From: Croceitalea dokdonensis DOKDO 023
GTDB lineage: Bacteria > Bacteroidota > Bacteroidia > Flavobacteriales > Flavobacteriaceae
Direction of reading: 5' to 3'
NCBI RefSeq assembly: GCF_001306415.1
Contig: NZ_LDJX01000002.1
Span: 62,001-126,000 of the forward strand
Length of the DNA: 64,000 bases
Part shown: positions 9,401 through 16,671 of the stretch, piece after piece
Position numbering within the stretch: the stretch's first letter is position 1
Layout: the number at the start of each line of letters is the position of its first letter
Notes under the pieces: model-generated
The model's input: only the letters and a program-made list of their open reading frames with translations
The model's database searches: none
What the model was told of the DNA's origin: nothing
Made by a program: the position numbers and the translations under genes

Positions 9401-9865
9401 AAGCCAATCTGTGGACTTCCAGTCTGATGCCACGGGTATTAAATGTTGCGTAATATTTGGTTGTAAAGCCACCATTTCCCATGCTATTCCGCCTCCCAAA
9501 GACCCCCCTATCAATCCAAACAGTTTATCTATGCCTAGTTGCTGTAATCCTGCCAAAAAAATACGGGCTACATCGGAGGCAATGAAATCCTTATAATTTT
9601 CAATAATGAATCCATCATATCCATTTCCAGGAATGTTAAAGGCCAATACGGTAAATTTTCGGGTATCTATACACTTACCATCGCCAATAATGGCATTCCA
9701 CCACCCATGCTCCCCTGCAACATTGGAGTTTCCGGTCAACGCATGGTTCACCAAGACCACCGGAGCACTGTGCAGCGGTTGGCCAAAAAGTTCAAAAGAC
9801 AAGGGAACATGTTGCTGGTGTCCGCTATGGGTCGTAAAATTCTGTATTTCAATTTTTTGTAGCAT
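6479..9865 (-). CDS. Trifunctional MetX-aspartokinase-homoserine dehydrogenase fusion
   Basis: 1128 residues in three parts. Residues 1-315 are a MetX-like homoserine O-acyltransferase: HALTGNSN at 41-48, nucleophile elbow GGSLGG with Ser122, Asp265 and His298 as the likely triad. Residues 325-770 are a ThrA-type aspartokinase (KFGGKS at 329-334) with ACT repeats at about 620-765. Residues 772-1128 are homoserine dehydrogenase with the NAD(P) motif GHGTVGG at 779-785. One chain thus makes aspartyl phosphate, reduces the semialdehyde to homoserine and acylates it; only the semialdehyde dehydrogenase step is missing. Preceded by metY (134 bp) and followed by metZ. ACT domains suggest feedback by threonine or another end product. 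Such fusions are known in Bacteroidota. Confidence 0.94.
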   Translation of the reverse strand: MLQKIEIQNFTTHSGHQQHVPLSFELFGQPLHSAPVVLVNHALTGNSNVAGEHGWWNAIIGDGKCIDTRKFTVLAFNIPGNGYDGFIIENYKDFIASDVARIFLAGLQQLGIDKLFGLIGGSLGGGIAWEMVALQPNITQHLIPVASDWKSTDWLIANCQIQEQILKNSSQPVHDARMHAMLCYRTPESFKKRFQRSTNEALKIFNVESWLMHHGEKLQERFQVSAYRLMNQLLKTIDITKGGQQAFEAIESSAANIHIIGVNSDLFFTAEENKETFKQLAQAKANVTYGEVESVHGHDAFLIEFQQLQRLLEPVFNGKKSQQGLKILKFGGKSLSNGEGLQRVLDIITKKYQGGEAIGVVLSAREKATDTLEKLLESAANGKIDEKALAHFERYQTNVDITVDITPEMAQLTKRLKGVSLLGDYSLKTKDEVLSFGELLSCKLVVNLLRERGVPAVLVDTRKLLATDDSFGNARIKERLSKANVLRYFSGLPNDAVPIITGFIAANEKGETTTLGRNGSNYTAALLANYLDAGVVLNYTHVDGIFTADPNDVPEAKIIEQMSYEEANELANFGATVLHAKTIIPLIEKNIPFRILNTFNENSKGTLISSKVKKEGIRSLSVIENVALINLEGRGLLGKVGIDARIFNTLGKHDISVSIISQGSSERGIGLVVDANRATAAKVALDEEFATDYSDKDVNTITIKNDIAVISVVGQDLSTFHHPYNALIKNGIVPLLFNNTISGKNISLVVEKKMLKKAVNVMHGQIFGVSKRVNIAVFGHGTVGGTLIRQILHSHDKINQRKGIDLRIFAVANSKKVLLNPRGVGEDWEEQLASTAPGYALQDIIHFAQEYHLENLIAIDNTASTDFVSQYFELISAGFDLVSSNKIANTLDFDYYQMVRDKLEEHQKQYLYETNVGAGLPLIDTIKLLHLSGENITQIKGVFSGSLSYVFNTFSESDQPFSAVLQTAMQNGYTEPDPREDLSGNDVARKLLILARELDLENEFADISIDNLIPQELQEVSVAAFLASPDVLDAKFNAIKKAQKPNHVLRYIGDLYGNLQQNKGILEAKLISVPKSSALGQVSGADSIVEIFTESYGDHPIVIQGAGAGAAVTARGVFGDILRIAGKG

Positions 9866-9924
9866 GGGGTAACACTAAAATAAACGGTAACGGTAACATT
9901 TAAAACAAGCCTATCCGCCAGCTA

Positions 9925-9977
9925 GGGTGCAGCCAAAACCCACAAGCTTTTACTGCTGAGGCATTTTCACTGCACCC
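9925..9977 (-). repeat. Inverted repeat between metY and the metX-thrA fusion
   Basis: Arms GGGTGCAG (9925-9932) and CTGCACCC (9970-9977) are perfectly complementary over 8 bp with a 37-nt loop. It lies between the metY stop and the next start codon, so it would fold in the operon mRNA. No T-tract follows, so it is not an ordinary terminator. It could be an mRNA processing or stability element. Confidence 0.35.
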
Positions 9978-9999
9978 AATATGACATGGCAATCCTTAT

Positions 10000-11292
10000 T
10001 TAGGCCAAAACTGAATTACCTACGGCCGCAAATGCCGCTTCAAGGTCTGCCTTTAAATCCTCAACATCCTCAAGTCCAACGGATAAGCGAATTAAATCTT
10101 GGGTGACACCGGCACTTCTTTGCTGCTCTTCACTTAATTGCTGATGCGTGGTACTTGCCGGGTGTATGATCAAGGATTTAGTATCCCCAATATTGGCCAG
10201 CAAGGAGAATACTTTGGTGGCATCCGTAAGTTTTTTGGCCGCTTCAAAACCACCCTTAACACCAAAGGTCACTAGGCCGCTTTGTCCTTTTGGAAGGTAT
10301 TCCTGGGCAAGCTCATAATATTTATTGCCTTTTAAACCGGGATAATTTACCCAAGCCACTTCTTCCCTATCCTGTAACCATTCTGCTAATTCCAATGCGT
10401 TGGCACTATGTTGTTTGATGCGGACCGGTAAGGTTTCCAAGCCTTGTATGATCTGAAAAGCATTAAACGGACTAATGGCCCCACCAAAGTCACGCAGCCC
10501 TTCTAAAATTAGTTTGAACGTAAATGCGGCGGCACCCAAGGCTTCGCTGTACACCAAACCATGGTATCCCGCAGAGGGTTCTGTAAACTCAGGAAACTTT
10601 CCATTGGTCCAATCAAATGTTCCTGCATCAATAATGGCGCCGCCAAGGGCCGTGCCGTTTCCGTTAATGTATTTGGTCAAGGAATGAATGACCAAATTTG
10701 CCCCATGCTCAATGGGATTTAAAAGCCCGGGGGTTGCCACGGTATTGTCCACGATAAAGGGAACTTTGGCCGCTTTGGCCTCTTTGGAGATGGCCTTTAA
10801 ATCCAACACATCTAATTTTGGATTTCCAAGGGACTCCACAAATATGGCCCTAGTATTTTCCTGAACCGCTTTTCCAAAATTGGTGGCATCTTCTGGATCT
10901 ACAAAGGTGGCGGTGATCCCTAATCTTGGCAGTGTCACGTTTAAGAGGTTAAAGGTACCGCCATAAAGACTGCTAGATGCCACGATATGATCGCCAGCTT
11001 TTAACAAGGTTAGCAATCCCGTTGAAATGGCAGCGGTCCCGGAGGCAAACACTACAGCACCAACTCCGCCCTCAATGGCCGCCAAGCGTTCCTGCAAGAT
11101 TTGATTGGTGGGATTGTTTAACCTAGTGTAGATAAAACCCAATTCTGCCAATGAAAATAAATTGGCGGCATGGTCCGTGTCGTTAAAGACATAAGATGTG
11201 GACTGGTAAATGGGCACGGCCCTAGTGCCAGCGGTTTGGGTGGTGTCATGCCCGGCATGTAATGCATTTGTTGCTAATTTTTTTGTACTCAT
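10000..11292 (-). CDS. metY: O-acetylhomoserine aminocarboxypropyltransferase (sulfhydrylase)
   Basis: 430 residues, the longer MetY branch of the Cys/Met metabolism PLP family. Features: YTRLNNPTN (55-63), ASGTAA around 83-88, and the PLP lysine K207 in HSLTKYINGNGTALGG. It makes homocysteine from O-acetylhomoserine and sulfide, joining the sulfide made by the cys operon to the product of the MetX domain encoded next. It is the first gene behind the SAM-I riboswitch (aptamer 3' end about 120 nt before the start codon), so expression should fall when SAM is high. Confidence 0.94.
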   Translation of the reverse strand: MSTKKLATNALHAGHDTTQTAGTRAVPIYQSTSYVFNDTDHAANLFSLAELGFIYTRLNNPTNQILQERLAAIEGGVGAVVFASGTAAISTGLLTLLKAGDHIVASSSLYGGTFNLLNVTLPRLGITATFVDPEDATNFGKAVQENTRAIFVESLGNPKLDVLDLKAISKEAKAAKVPFIVDNTVATPGLLNPIEHGANLVIHSLTKYINGNGTALGGAIIDAGTFDWTNGKFPEFTEPSAGYHGLVYSEALGAAAFTFKLILEGLRDFGGAISPFNAFQIIQGLETLPVRIKQHSANALELAEWLQDREEVAWVNYPGLKGNKYYELAQEYLPKGQSGLVTFGVKGGFEAAKKLTDATKVFSLLANIGDTKSLIIHPASTTHQQLSEEQQRSAGVTQDLIRLSVGLEDVEDLKADLEAAFAAVGNSVLA

Positions 11293-11335
11293 GATTTTGT
11301 TTTTTAAAAATTAAAATGATTAAAAAAAGCCAAAC

Positions 11336-11361
11336 CTTAAGCCGCCGACCTTGCGGTTAAG
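11336..11361 (-). terminator. Hairpin downstream of the SAM-I aptamer, possible expression platform
   Basis: On the minus strand CTTAACCGC and GCGGCTTAAG form a 9-bp stem (one bulged base) with a 7-nt loop. Seven nucleotides after the stem comes a run of seven T (11328-11322). The gap between stem and T-run is longer than in a textbook intrinsic terminator, so the call is tentative. Position between aptamer and metY start is right for an on/off switch. Confidence 0.35.
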
Positions 11362-11411
11362 TAAAATCAAAAAGTTATAAGAAAGTGTTTCGAAAGAATA
11401 TTTCGATGACT

Positions 11412-11551
11412 GTTATCCTTCCCACCATGCCGGCTCATACCGTCAAGGAATCCCAAAACATTGGGCTGGGTAGAATTTAGCACCTTCTTTGCAAGGGGCA
11501 AAGGGTTGCTAAGGCTTCAAAGGGTCTAATCCCTCCACCTTTCTTGATAAC
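11412..11551 (-). promoter_or_regulatory. SAM-I (S-box) riboswitch upstream of metY
   Basis: The minus strand carries the S-box core in order: TTATCAAGAAAGGTGGAGGG, then a GACCC/TGAAGCC segment, TTAGCAACC, and AAGGTGCTAAATTCTACC. The P1 helix closes between GTTATC (11551-11546) and GATAAC (11417-11412), and the P4 region (CCTT...AAGG) fills the space between. A perfect -7 promoter box lies 30 bp upstream. SAM binding to S-box RNAs turns genes off, here metY and probably the metX-thrA fusion, metZ and the Rrf2 gene. Confidence 0.95.
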
Positions 11552-11581
11552 TATTCAATACGTGTTTGAACTTCTGTTGGA

Positions 11582-11589
11582 CAAATATA
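11582..11589 (-). promoter_or_regulatory. -7 box of the met operon promoter
   Basis: Reads TATATTTG on the minus strand, a perfect TAnnTTTG match. Transcription would start near 11575, about 24 nt before the first base of the SAM-I P1 helix, so the whole aptamer is in the transcript. Confidence 0.65.
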
Positions 11590-11744
11590 ACGTCAGAAAA
11601 ATTTAAAATCCTAATGAAAGTTGATAATTTAACAAAAGTCTAGTGGTTTAGTGGGGTATTTAATCAGATATTCTTTTGTAGTTAAGCATCGAAAACTACA
11701 GCATTCATTGACAAAATAATGATACTCTTCTAAAAACTTTCCCA

Positions 11745-12179
11745 TTATTCCAACAAAATACGATACACATGCTTTGCCAAATCTTGTTCAAATTGAGCAT
11801 TCCTAATCTCATTGGCGTTATACTCCGTAAAATTACAGCAGTCTTCCGTTTTCCGAACCGCATCAACAAAAAGTTCAAAGACTTCTTCGCCATCCAATGC
11901 AACGCTGAGGGTCACAGTTTGGGTTTGAAATCCAATGGAAAAGATTACTATAATATTTCTAGCATTTTCTGAAATGAAGTCGAAGTCATAGGCAGAATCG
12001 TCTTCGCTATCCATTACACTAATGGCACTTTCCGTAAAGGTCCCATTGGTGAAAACATGCTCACCCATTGTTGCATCAATAATATCAAACTGAAAAGCCA
12101 TTGGTGGCGTAAAGCAGGCGATATCATCACATTCGTCACAAGAGTAACAAAACAGTAATAAGAAAATCGGAATAAGCAA
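11745..12179 (-). CDS. Small putative lipoprotein of unknown function
   Basis: 144 residues, starting with TTG at 12179; no in-frame ATG exists nearby. The N-terminus is a short hydrophobic stretch (LLIPIFLLLFCYSC) followed by an acidic tail DECDD, the usual flavobacterial lipoprotein layout with acylated Cys, so the real signal peptide may begin a few codons earlier at another non-ATG codon. The rest has no family I recognise; six cysteines including a CC pair and CDECDDIAC suggest disulfides or metal binding. It starts 37 bp after the CocE-type hydrolase gene on the same strand and could be translated from the same mRNA. Confidence 0.6.
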   Translation of the reverse strand: MLIPIFLLLFCYSCDECDDIACFTPPMAFQFDIIDATMGEHVFTNGTFTESAISVMDSEDDSAYDFDFISENARNIIVIFSIGFQTQTVTLSVALDGEEVFELFVDAVRKTEDCCNFTEYNANEIRNAQFEQDLAKHVYRILLE

Positions 12180-12216
12180 TTCCAGTTTTTCGTGGTATGT
12201 TAATACAAAAGTTCCT

Positions 12217-14151
12217 TTACCTCAACACCGTAAACTCCAGACTAGAATCCGTAAATACGGTGTGCGTCTGTGTTTTAAAGTCTTCCTCATTGGCCTTAAA
12301 GATATTATCCACATAGGTCTGCGGATTTAAATCTATCAAAGGAAACCAGGTACTCTGTACCTGTACTTGGAGTTTATGGCCCTTTTTAATCGTATGGAAA
12401 ACGTCTTGAAGCTTAATGGAAACCGCAGTTTTCTGGTTGGGCACAAAGGGCTCTGGATGGGAAAAACTATTTCTAAATCTCCCGCGCATGACCTCGCTCC
12501 GGACCATTAAATGGTAGTTGCTCATTTTTAAATGATCTTGCATTTCTTCATTGGTTTCAGCCTCCGCTGGGTGAACATCTATCACTTTAACGATCCAATC
12601 TGCCGCATCTCCAGTGGTGGCCACCTTTAAATTTGCCATAATATCCCCGGCCAAGGTGAGGTCTTCTTCCATTACCTCGGTCTCAAACACCAAAACATCG
12701 GAACGGCGGGCCGCAAAACGTTGGTCATCCGTCATATATTTTCTGGGAGTAAAAACAGATTTGATGTCCTCTGAATAAGGAACCGGTTTTTTAATGTCAC
12801 TGATAAACTGTATCCCCTTTATGTCTTTCTGTTGGCTGGTAAGTTGTTGGTTATCCGATAAAAACATAAGCTGTTTCTCCACTCCTTTTGGTGGCCAAGC
12901 ATCGTACTGTTTCCATTCTTTTTTACCAGAATCGTACACATAGGCTTCTGGAAGCCCTGTATTTCCATCGGCTTTGCCTTTTAAAAAGTGATTAAAAAAT
13001 TTGGTCTCAATCTCATCCTGATAAAAGTTGGAAATGGAGTCCCCAAAATAGTAATTGCCCACTAGGTTACGTTCGCTCCTTCTTGCCCAACGCCCATGAT
13101 CCCATGGCCCAAAGACCATGGTATTGTAACCACTACTATATTTTTCTATATTTTTATAAGTCTCCAATGGACCATATAAGTCTTCGGCATCAAACCACCC
13201 GCCAACGATCATTGTTGCCACATGGGATTTAGATTTGTCCAAATGCTGGATCAACCCACGACGTTGCCATAATTCATCATAATTGGGATGCTCCTTAAGT
13301 TCGTTCCAAAAGAAATCATCCGTCATATCATCAGGTGCCATGGAGACCTTATCGTTAAGACCATACTCAAAAAAGGAGTTTAAATTTTTAAGCGGGCCCT
13401 TATCCAAAAAGAATTGGTACTGGTCTTCCGTACCCAAATCTGGTAAAGTGTACCAAGCGGTGTCTATAGGCTGGTCCCCATTGGGGCGTGGTGTTCCAAA
13501 AAGGGAGGTGGCCCTGAAATAACTTAACAGATAGGCCCCATTGTGATGGAAATCGTCAAAGAAAAAGTCACCGATACAAGCCTGTGGTGAAGAAGCCTTT
13601 AAAGCCGGATGCGCATCAATGGTGGCATAGGTGGCGTACATTCCGGGATATGAAATTCCCCAAACCCCAACATTCCCATTGTTGTTCTCTACGTTATTGA
13701 CCAACCATTCTATGGTATCATAGGTGTCCGTGCTCTCATCTACTTGGGTACTGTCCGTTTTGTTGGGGATGTAAGCGCGCATGTTTTCATAGTGGCCCTG
13801 GCTCAACCAACGCCCGCGTACATCTTGGTAGACAAAAATATTGCCTTCCTTCATCAAATTTACGTTGGGTCCGATCTGTTTTTTAAAATTCCCCTCCCCA
13901 TATGGTCTTGAGCTGTATGGGGTGCGCTGCATTAAAATTGGGTATTTTATGGAGGTATCCTTTGGGGCATAGATGGTGGTGTGGAGTGTAATTCCGTCCC
14001 TCATTTTGATATCCACTTCCTTTTTGGTGTAATGATCTTGGACATAGGTGTCCATCACTTCTGCTGTGTCCTTCTTTTGGTTGGTTTTGGCACATGAGCC
14101 CATGAACACCGCAACGGCAAAAAGGACAATAAAATTGAGTATAACTTTCAT
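12217..14151 (-). CDS. CocE/NonD (X-Pro dipeptidyl-peptidase S15) family hydrolase, lipoprotein
   Basis: 644 residues. N-terminal lipoprotein signal with lipobox FMGSC (Cys20). The alpha/beta-hydrolase catalytic domain has the nucleophile elbow GISYPG (in VGVWGISYPGMYATYA) and a later GPWDHGRW block that likely carries the catalytic His; the C-terminal third is the jelly-roll domain of the S15/CocE family. Members hydrolyse peptides, glutaryl-7-ACA-like amides or esters; the substrate here is not known. The lipid anchor puts it in the periplasm or on the outer membrane, where a role in peptide degradation is the likeliest. Not part of the sulfur genes by function. Confidence 0.9.
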   Translation of the reverse strand: MKVILNFIVLFAVAVFMGSCAKTNQKKDTAEVMDTYVQDHYTKKEVDIKMRDGITLHTTIYAPKDTSIKYPILMQRTPYSSRPYGEGNFKKQIGPNVNLMKEGNIFVYQDVRGRWLSQGHYENMRAYIPNKTDSTQVDESTDTYDTIEWLVNNVENNNGNVGVWGISYPGMYATYATIDAHPALKASSPQACIGDFFFDDFHHNGAYLLSYFRATSLFGTPRPNGDQPIDTAWYTLPDLGTEDQYQFFLDKGPLKNLNSFFEYGLNDKVSMAPDDMTDDFFWNELKEHPNYDELWQRRGLIQHLDKSKSHVATMIVGGWFDAEDLYGPLETYKNIEKYSSGYNTMVFGPWDHGRWARRSERNLVGNYYFGDSISNFYQDEIETKFFNHFLKGKADGNTGLPEAYVYDSGKKEWKQYDAWPPKGVEKQLMFLSDNQQLTSQQKDIKGIQFISDIKKPVPYSEDIKSVFTPRKYMTDDQRFAARRSDVLVFETEVMEEDLTLAGDIMANLKVATTGDAADWIVKVIDVHPAEAETNEEMQDHLKMSNYHLMVRSEVMRGRFRNSFSHPEPFVPNQKTAVSIKLQDVFHTIKKGHKLQVQVQSTWFPLIDLNPQTYVDNIFKANEEDFKTQTHTVFTDSSLEFTVLR

Positions 14152-14512
14152 AGCGATCGGTTTCTGTTTATCCGTTCTAAAACTACAAAGATTTATCCCG
14201 TAAAACCAAGTTTCCTACCAGGCAGAAAATAGGCCAAAACCATAATATAGGTGCAGAAGTAAGGTATTAGCCCGGCAACTACGTGTAAGCGTTGTATATT
14301 TTGAACAATTTTGTGGATTGGGCAGAATTATCCTGTAGCAAGAAGTACCAGCTTCACCCTGTTGGCGGCAGGCGGACCTTACATTAAAATTTAAGCAGGA
14401 AGGCCCCTTCTCGATACTGCAGTTGGTCACTAAAAATCACGCGCCCAAACCTTTTATGGTTTCCGCTTATAAACATGCACAACAGCTTACGTTTAGCGCA
14501 ATCTGTTACACA
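14152..14512. other. Intergenic region between the CocE-type gene and metK
   Basis: 361 bp between two minus-strand genes. Near 14190 the minus strand reads AATCTTTG, one mismatch from the -7 consensus, and may be the CocE-type promoter. I see no clear terminator behind metK, no RNA gene and no convincing reading frame. Confidence 0.4.
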
Positions 14513-15766
14513 TCAAAGTCCAAAGGCGGCTTTAACATCCTCCACCCTATCCAACTTCTCCCAAGTAAAGAGTTCTACTTCCTTTTCTATCCTACCGTTA
14601 TAGGGCGACTCAAAAACCTTGGTCACCAACTCTGGCCTTTTGCCCATATGGCCATAGGCAGCGGTCTCCAAATAGATGGGATTACGCAGTTTTAATCGTT
14701 CTTCTATGGCAAAGGGGCGCATATCAAACAAAGCTGCCACTTTTTTGGCGATTTGCCCATCTGATAGCCCAACGTTTGCAGTGCCATAGGTATCTACAAA
14801 AATAGAAGTGGGCTCCACCACCCCAATGGCGTAACTTACCTGCACCAAAATTTCATTGGCGACACCCGCAGCAACAAGATTTTTTGCGGCATGCCTGGCC
14901 GCATAGGCAGCACTGCGGTCTACCTTACTGGGATCTTTACCACTAAAGGCACCGCCACCGTGTGCGCCTTTGCCACCGTAGGTATCCACAATAATTTTAC
15001 GGCCGGTTAAACCGGTATCCCCGTGTGGACCACCGATGACAAACTTACCCGTGGGGTTTACGTGATACGTGATTTTATTGGTGAACAGCCTTTGGACCCG
15101 TTCCGGAAATTGGGCGATGACCCTAGGCATTAAAATGGAAATGATGTCCGATTTTATCTTTGACAACATTTTTTCGTCCTCATCAAAATTGTCATGTTGC
15201 GTGGAAACCACAATAGTATCTATCCTTTGGGGAACATTATCATCTGAATACTCTATGGTGACCTGGGCCTTGGCATCTGGCCGTAAATAAGGAATTTCAG
15301 TACCATCCCTACGCAGGTCGGCCAATACCTGAAGTATTTTGTGCGAAATATCCAGCGCCAAGGGCATGTAATTTTCGGTTTCCTTGGTAGCATACCCAAA
15401 CATCATTCCTTGATCCCCTGCACCTTGTTCCTCTTTGCTGCCGCGATCTACGCCTTGGTTAATATCCTGTGACTGCTCGTGAATCAAAGAAATCACGCCA
15501 CAAGAATCCCCACTGAACTGATATTCCCCTTTGGTGTACCCAATCTTATTGATCACGTCCCGTGCAATGGTCTGCACATCCAAATACGTATCACTTTTTA
15601 CCTCGCCAGCAAGCACTACTTGTCCCGTGGTAACCAAGGTTTCACAGGCTACTTTACTCTGGGCATCAAACGCCAAAAAATTATCTAAAAGTGCATCACT
15701 GATCTGATCGGAAACTTTATCTGGGTGTCCTTCACTCACAGATTCTGAAGTAAATAAATAAGGCAT
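14513..15766 (-). CDS. metK: S-adenosylmethionine synthetase
   Basis: 417 residues from ATG at 15766 ([17 protein letters not shown]). A longer frame beginning at 15838 is open, but its ATGCTAAAGCAG start is the 3' strand of the SAM-II-like pseudoknot and it adds 24 residues absent from MetK. Family motifs: [15 protein letters not shown] at the N-terminus, [12 protein letters not shown] (ATP site) and [19 protein letters not shown]. MetK makes SAM from methionine and ATP, closing the pathway encoded at 5188-11292. About 60 nt separate the aptamer from the start codon. Confidence 0.97.
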   Translation of the reverse strand: MPYLFTSESVSEGHPDKVSDQISDALLDNFLAFDAQSKVACETLVTTGQVVLAGEVKSDTYLDVQTIARDVINKIGYTKGEYQFSGDSCGVISLIHEQSQDINQGVDRGSKEEQGAGDQGMMFGYATKETENYMPLALDISHKILQVLADLRRDGTEIPYLRPDAKAQVTIEYSDDNVPQRIDTIVVSTQHDNFDEDEKMLSKIKSDIISILMPRVIAQFPERVQRLFTNKITYHVNPTGKFVIGGPHGDTGLTGRKIIVDTYGGKGAHGGGAFSGKDPSKVDRSAAYAARHAAKNLVAAGVANEILVQVSYAIGVVEPTSIFVDTYGTANVGLSDGQIAKKVAALFDMRPFAIEERLKLRNPIYLETAAYGHMGKRPELVTKVFESPYNGRIEKEVELFTWEKLDRVEDVKAAFGL

Positions 15767-15825
15767 GTCTATGTTTTTTTGAAGGCTCTGACGGAATGCA
15801 TGGAAGTAGTTTACAAAACTGTAGA

Positions 15826-15893
15826 ACTGCTTTAGCATTTTTACATAACCGCATACGGGTCATTGAGGTTGCAATCAGTCAAATCCTTCCTCA
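15826..15893 (-). promoter_or_regulatory. SAM-II (SAM-alpha) type riboswitch upstream of metK
   Basis: On the minus strand P1 pairs TGAGG (15893-15889) with CCTCA (15868-15864). The loop reads GGATTTGACTGATTGCAA, close to the SAM-II consensus GATTTaACCGTATTGCA. The tail TGCTAAAGCAGT (15837-15826) supplies the pseudoknot: GC pairs with GC of TTGCA, the U.U and U-A positions fit, and CAGT pairs with ACTG where classical SAM-II has GGG with CC, a compensated change. The linker between P1 and the tail is 26 nt, longer than usual, and could form a small CCCG/CGGT-type hairpin. A perfect -7 box is 13 bp upstream. Confidence 0.8.
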
Positions 15894-15905
15894 TGTAATG
15901 GATGC

Positions 15906-15913
15906 CAAAAGTA
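15906..15913 (-). promoter_or_regulatory. -7 box of the metK promoter
   Basis: Reads TACTTTTG on the minus strand, a perfect TAnnTTTG match, with TTTTG 18 bp upstream as a possible -33 element. Transcription would begin just before the first P1 base of the SAM-II element, so the leader is essentially the aptamer. Confidence 0.65.
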
Positions 15914-16055
15914 CATATTTGAAGCTTAATTCAAAATTTTGAAATCAAAATAAAACCTTAATGTATTTCAGCCCATTTTTTTCATCATGCTGGATATACT
16001 TCGTATATTGTTGCCCCTCTAAGTTATTACAATAATCAGCTAGAAATACCAGACC

Positions 16056-16670
16056 ATGCACATTGCAGTAGCCGGAAACATTGGCGCAGGAAAAACCACC
16101 TTAACCACCCTCTTAGCCAAACACTACAAATGGGAGCCCCATTTTGAGGATGTGGTGGACAATCCGTATTTGGATGATTTTTACACGCAAATGGAACGTT
16201 GGAGCTTTAACCTTCAAATCTACTTCTTAAATAGCAGGTACCGTCAAATTTTAAAGATTAGGGAGGGCAACAAAAAAGTGATTCAGGATAGGACCATCTA
16301 CGAGGACGCCCACATTTTTGCCCCCAACCTGCATGCAATGGGCCTGATGACCAATAGGGACTTTGAAAATTACAAAGGACTTTTTGAGCTTATGGAAAGT
16401 TTGGTGCAACCACCAGACCTTTTAATTTACCTAAGAAGTTCCATACCCAACTTAGTGAACCAAATCCACAAGCGCGGCCGTGATTATGAAAATAGCATTT
16501 CCATAGACTATCTGAGCCGTTTAAATGAGCGTTATGAAGCCTGGGTAAATACCTACGAAAAAGGCAAGCTGTTGGTGGTAGATGTTGATGCCCTAAATTT
16601 TGTGGACAACCCAGAGGATTTAGGTGAGGTCATCAATAAAATAGATGCTGAGATTCACGGGCTGTTTTAG
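16056..16670 (+). CDS. Deoxynucleoside kinase
   Basis: 204 residues. Walker A GNIGAGKT at 7-14, the substrate region ERWSFNLQIYFLNSRY (48-63), the DRT motif at 78-80 followed by IYEDAHIFA, and an Arg-rich lid (HKRGRDYENSIS). This is the dNK/dGK/dCK family, which phosphorylates deoxynucleosides for salvage with ATP; which base it prefers cannot be told. Divergent from metK, it stops 1 bp before the end of the convergent App1-like gene. Fits with nupC, thyA and folA elsewhere in the window as nucleotide supply genes. Confidence 0.92.
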   Translation: MHIAVAGNIGAGKTTLTTLLAKHYKWEPHFEDVVDNPYLDDFYTQMERWSFNLQIYFLNSRYRQILKIREGNKKVIQDRTIYEDAHIFAPNLHAMGLMTNRDFENYKGLFELMESLVQPPDLLIYLRSSIPNLVNQIHKRGRDYENSISIDYLSRLNERYEAWVNTYEKGKLLVVDVDALNFVDNPEDLGEVINKIDAEIHGLF

Positions 16671-16671
16671 T

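Noticed and set aside
14215..14430. Minus-strand open frame of 71 residues behind metK
   Set aside because: No family likeness, odd composition, and no promoter or start context; treated as intergenic.
15767..15838. Longer metK start giving 24 extra residues
   Set aside because: That region contains the 3' strand of the SAM-II-like pseudoknot and no MetK-like sequence.
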